From NCBI RefSeq assembly GCF_006438965.1, contig NZ_RCZM01000001.1:559097-623096 (forward strand): 64,000 bases of DNA, read 5' to 3'. Shown in pieces: positions 62,088 through 64,000 of the stretch. Under the pieces are notes generated by a model. It did no database searches, was not told the origin of the DNA, and saw nothing but the letters and a program-made list of their open reading frames with translations. The stretch is from Pedococcus bigeumensis. GTDB lineage: Bacteria; Actinomycetota; Actinomycetes; Actinomycetales; Dermatophilaceae. Both the position numbers and the translations under genes were made by a program. Within the stretch, counting starts at the first letter, position 1. The number at the start of each line of letters is the position of its first letter.

Positions 62088-63233
62088 ATGCCCCGCAATG
62101 TCTACGGTCCCGATCACGAGGCCTTCCGCAGTTCGGTCCGCGAGTTCATCGAGCGGACCCTCAAGCCGCGCGCTGAGCAGATGCTCGAGGTCAAGTCGGT
62201 CGACCGTGACATCTGGAAGGAAGCCGGCAAGCAGGGCTTGTTCGGCCTCGACATCCCCGAGGAGTTCGGCGGCGCGGGCGCGGAGGACTACCGCTTCAAC
62301 GCGATCGCGGCCGAGGAGATCGCCGGCTTCAACTTCGCTGTCTCCTCCTGCTTCGGGATCCACTCCGACGTGTGCCCGCCCTACATCGTGGACCTCGGCA
62401 CCCAGGAGCAGAAGGAGCGCTGGCTGCCGGGCATGGCCAACGGCGACCTGATCTGCGCGATCGCGATGACCGAGCCCTCGGGTGGGTCGGACCTCGCCGC
62501 CCTCAAGACCACCGCCGTGCGGGACGGCGACGGCTGGATCCTCAACGGTTCCAAGACCTTCATCACCAACGGTTACCAGGCCGACCTCGTCATCGTCGCC
62601 GCCAGGACCGACCCCTCCAAGGGCGCCAAGGGCATCACCCTCTTCATGGTGGAGGCCGGCATGGAGGGCTTCAGCCGGGGCCGCAAGCTCGACAAGGTCG
62701 GACAGGAGGAGGCAGACACCTCCGAGCTGTTCTTCGAGGACGTGCACCTTCCCGACACCAACCGGCTGGGCGACGAGGGACTGGGCTTCATCTCGATGAT
62801 GCAGCGGCTGCCGCAGGAGCGCGTCGGCGCGAGCGTCGCCAACACGGCCCACGCCTTCCAGATCTTCCGCGAGACCGTCGAGTACACCAAGGAGCGCAAG
62901 GCGTTCGGCCAGCCGATCGGCGCGTTCCAGCACAACAAGTTCAAGATGGCCGAGCTGCAGACCAAGCTCGAGGTCACCCAGGCCTATGTCGACGACTGCA
63001 TCGCCGCGCACGCCGAGCAGAAGCTCACGGCGATCGACGCGGCCAAGGCGAAGTGGTGGTCGGCGCAGGTGCAGAACGACGTGCTGGACGAGTGCGTGCA
63101 GCTCTACGGCGGCTACGGCTTCATGAACGAGTACCGCGTGGCCCGCGCCTGGCGCGATGCCCGGGTCTCGAAGATCTGGGCCGGGTCGAACGAGATCATG
63201 AAGGAGCTCATCGGCCGGGACCTCGGTCTCTGA
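62088..63233 (+). CDS. Acyl-CoA dehydrogenase
   Basis: FAD enzyme of 381 residues that oxidises an acyl-CoA to the enoyl-CoA. Blocks seen are AIAMTEPSGGSDLAALKTTA, GSKTFITNGYQADLVIV, RLPQERVGASVANTAHAF, RKAFGQPIGAFQHNKFKMAEL and CVQLYGGYGFMNEYRVARAWRDARV, where the Glu of MNEY is the expected catalytic base. The ATG at 62088 is preferred for its AAGGAGAG Shine-Dalgarno over earlier in-frame starts. First gene of an operon under the divergent TetR regulator. Chain-length preference unknown. Confidence 0.95.
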   Translation: MPRNVYGPDHEAFRSSVREFIERTLKPRAEQMLEVKSVDRDIWKEAGKQGLFGLDIPEEFGGAGAEDYRFNAIAAEEIAGFNFAVSSCFGIHSDVCPPYIVDLGTQEQKERWLPGMANGDLICAIAMTEPSGGSDLAALKTTAVRDGDGWILNGSKTFITNGYQADLVIVAARTDPSKGAKGITLFMVEAGMEGFSRGRKLDKVGQEEADTSELFFEDVHLPDTNRLGDEGLGFISMMQRLPQERVGASVANTAHAFQIFRETVEYTKERKAFGQPIGAFQHNKFKMAELQTKLEVTQAYVDDCIAAHAEQKLTAIDAAKAKWWSAQVQNDVLDECVQLYGGYGFMNEYRVARAWRDARVSKIWAGSNEIMKELIGRDLGL

Positions 63234-63234
63234 C

Positions 63235-63993
63235 GTGGGGGTCCACGACGGCGCGGTGGCCATCGTCACCGGCGCCTCGCGGGGCATCGGGCTCGGCATC
63301 GCCGAGAAGCTGGTGGCCGAAGGTGCTCGGGTCGTCATCACCGCCCGTAAGCCCGAGGCGTTGGCGGAGGCTGTCGCCCACCTGGGTGGCGAGTCGAAAG
63401 CCCTTGGTGTCGCGGGGAATGCGGCGGATGCGGCGCACCAGGACGAGGTGATCCGGGCTGCCCGCGAGACGTTCGGCGGCCTTGACTACCTCGTCAACAA
63501 CACGGGGATCAACCCGGCCTACGGTCCGATCATCGACACCGAGCTCGACGTCGCCCGCAAGATCATGGAGGTCAACGTCCTCGCGGCGTTCTCCTGGACC
63601 CAGAAGGCGATCGCCGCTGGGATCAGCACCGGCGAGGTGCCCGGGTCCGTGGTCAACGTCGCGTCCATCGCCGGACTCGGGGCCACCGGTTCGATCGGCT
63701 GGTATGCCGTGAGCAAGGCCGCGCTGATCCACCTCACCGTCGAGCTCGCCTACCAGCTCGGCCCGCAGCTGCGCGTCAACGCGGTGGCCCCGGCCATCGT
63801 CAAGACCCAGTTCGCGCAGGCCCTTTACGAAGGGCGCGAGGAGAAGGTCGCCGCCGGCTACCCGATGAAGCGACTCGGGGCTCCCGAGGACATCGCGGGT
63901 GCCGTGTCGTTCCTGCTGTCCAAGGACGCCGGCTGGGTGACCGGTCAGACGCTGGTCGTCGACGGCGGCGTCACGCTCGGAGGCGGCCTGTGA
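63235..63993 (+). CDS. SDR family oxidoreductase
   Basis: A 252-residue classical short-chain dehydrogenase. Cofactor motif VTGASRGIGLGIAEKL, NNTGIN in place of NNAG, the catalytic Ser of VVNVASIAGLG and the WYAVSKAA Tyr/Lys pair, and the C-terminal GQTLVVDGGVTLGGGL. GTG start 1 nt after the acyl-CoA dehydrogenase stop, so they are coupled. Probably acts on a beta-hydroxyacyl-CoA or related intermediate of the same pathway. Confidence 0.92.
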   Translation: MGVHDGAVAIVTGASRGIGLGIAEKLVAEGARVVITARKPEALAEAVAHLGGESKALGVAGNAADAAHQDEVIRAARETFGGLDYLVNNTGINPAYGPIIDTELDVARKIMEVNVLAAFSWTQKAIAAGISTGEVPGSVVNVASIAGLGATGSIGWYAVSKAALIHLTVELAYQLGPQLRVNAVAPAIVKTQFAQALYEGREEKVAAGYPMKRLGAPEDIAGAVSFLLSKDAGWVTGQTLVVDGGVTLGGGL

Positions 63994-64000
63994 CGCTCGA
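63990..64000 (+). CDS. Start of a further gene, cut by the right edge
   Basis: A GTG at 63990 overlaps the SDR stop by GTGA, the same coupling seen elsewhere in the window, and the next codons (Thr-Leu) are open to the edge. Only three codons are visible, so nothing can be said of the product. Confidence 0.35.

Overview
The window is a high-GC actinobacterial chromosome segment. Mycolic-acid genes are absent, but it carries clpS-DUF2017-murI, rph-rdgB, ettA, an F420-type LLM oxidoreductase, DUF2510/RDD, DUF3263 and DUF3618 proteins, many GTG starts, and -10 hexamers lying 6-7 nt before start codons (leaderless mRNAs). The style fits Micrococcales, most likely Intrasporangiaceae; that family assignment is inference from gene content only. 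Most of the window is ordinary chromosome, with one small accessory stretch around 40-47 kb.

Layout. 0-5.5 kb: tyrosine/homogentisate catabolism (hpd end, fahA, an uncharacterised partner, hmgA) with an RDD membrane protein. 5.6-7.5 kb: an exported 5'-nucleotidase. 7.5-18.8 kb: one tightly overlapping minus-strand nitrate assimilation operon (narK, nasA, nasB-like, nirB, nirD, siroheme synthase, HemD fused to a winged helix, a second NirD-like protein). 18.9-23 kb: SnoaL-like protein, nicotinamidase, ECF sigma factor with a membrane partner, nicotinate phosphoribosyltransferase. 23-29.9 kb: clpS, DUF2017, murI, MBL hydrolases, duplicated ASCH proteins, nfo, rph, rdgB. 29.9-35.1 kb: tRNA-Leu, HNH protein, TMEM175-like channel, DUF1684, S53 peptidase, CoA-transferase. 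35.1-37.8 kb: a nickel/cobalt ECF transporter (cbiMNQO type) behind a Nur-type operator. 37.9-40.1 kb: peroxiredoxin, DUF3618, and a cysteine dioxygenase-rhodanese operon preceded by a tiny polycysteine reading frame.

40.2-47.3 kb holds an orphan histidine kinase, small unknown genes and an FdhF/YdeP-type molybdoenzyme. The part from 42.92 to 47.29 kb lies between a tRNA-Lys gene and a degenerate copy of its 3' end that still has a terminator-like hairpin, which looks like an old tRNA-integrated island without an integrase. 47.3-64 kb returns to core functions: CopC-like protein, methyltransferase, tRNA-His, oligoribonuclease, PrsW, M20 amidohydrolase, tRNA-Arg, 2'-5' RNA ligase, two tandem dynamin-like GTPases, Ssb, EttA, LLM oxidoreductase, and a TetR-controlled acyl-CoA dehydrogenase/SDR operon that runs off the right edge.

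Three patterns are not explained by gene annotation. (1) The octamer GTATGCCG or its complement occurs at least 43 times, in both orientations equally, twice as the arms of intergenic hairpins, and is absent from 39.9 to 48.75 kb. (2) A perfect 50-bp palindrome built from GGAAGT/ACTTCC units sits between divergent nfo and rph. (3) A 26-codon leader ending in four cysteines lies upstream of cysteine dioxygenase, like mycobacterial cysteine-responsive attenuators. All coordinates were read by eye; no database search was run.
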